From: JBEIJQ01 sp040380145
GTDB taxonomy: Bacteria; Bacteroidota; Bacteroidia; Chitinophagales; Saprospiraceae
Direction: 5' to 3'
Length of the DNA stretch: 5,159 bases
Assembly (NCBI GenBank): GCA_040380145.1
Contig: JBEIJQ010000192.1
Span: 1 to 5,159 of the forward strand
The notes beneath the pieces were generated by a model. The model ran no database searches and was not told the DNA's origin. It saw only the letters and a list, made by a program, of their open reading frames with translations. Shown in pieces: positions 5,126 through 5,159 of the stretch (positions are counted from its first letter, which is position 1; every line of letters begins with the position of its first letter). Made by a program: the position numbers and the translations under genes.

Positions 5126-5159
5126 AGGCGGCGCGGGGAGAGGCTTTTCCGAAAAACAA

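Noticed and set aside
5088..5159. 24-codon upstream extension of the small membrane protein
   Set aside because: It spans the TATATTTG promoter box and the predicted transcription start, so it would not be in the mRNA.

Overview
This window looks like chromosomal, housekeeping DNA from a fairly GC-rich member of the Bacteroidota. A consensus Bacteroidota -7 promoter box (TATATTTG, matching TAnnTTTG) lies just upstream of the first gene of the minus-strand cluster. Starts generally lack Shine-Dalgarno sequences, and the proteins have Bacteroidota-like character. The family or genus cannot be fixed from sequence alone. No phage, transposon, CRISPR array, tRNA or rRNA was seen.

Layout, left to right. 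(1) A class I SAM-dependent methyltransferase on the plus strand, cut by the left edge (1-689). (2) A 131-bp convergent gap with small inverted repeats. (3) The replicative helicase gene dnaB on the minus strand (821-2359), without an intein. (4) A 471-bp non-coding stretch (2360-2830) holding three perfect DnaA boxes, two 8-of-9 boxes, GC-rich hairpins, a T8/A9 palindrome and a tract of about 90% A+T. (5) A minus-strand cluster read from right to left: a small two-helix membrane protein (5087-4794), endolytic transglycosylase mltG (4784-3735), and a metallo-beta-lactamase-fold hydrolase (3715-2831). Gaps in this cluster are only 9 and 19 bases, so it is very probably one operon with its promoter near 5120.

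The most interesting part is region 4. Same-direction DnaA boxes beside an AT-rich tract, directly upstream of the replicative helicase gene, have the architecture of a bacterial replication origin (oriC) or another DnaA-binding locus. One perfect box overlaps the likely dnaB promoter, which suggests DnaA could also control dnaB. Hand-sampled G/C counts do not show the C-to-G strand-skew switch expected at an origin, so this stays a candidate. The coding genes themselves belong to well-known families, apart from the small membrane protein, which I do not recognise.
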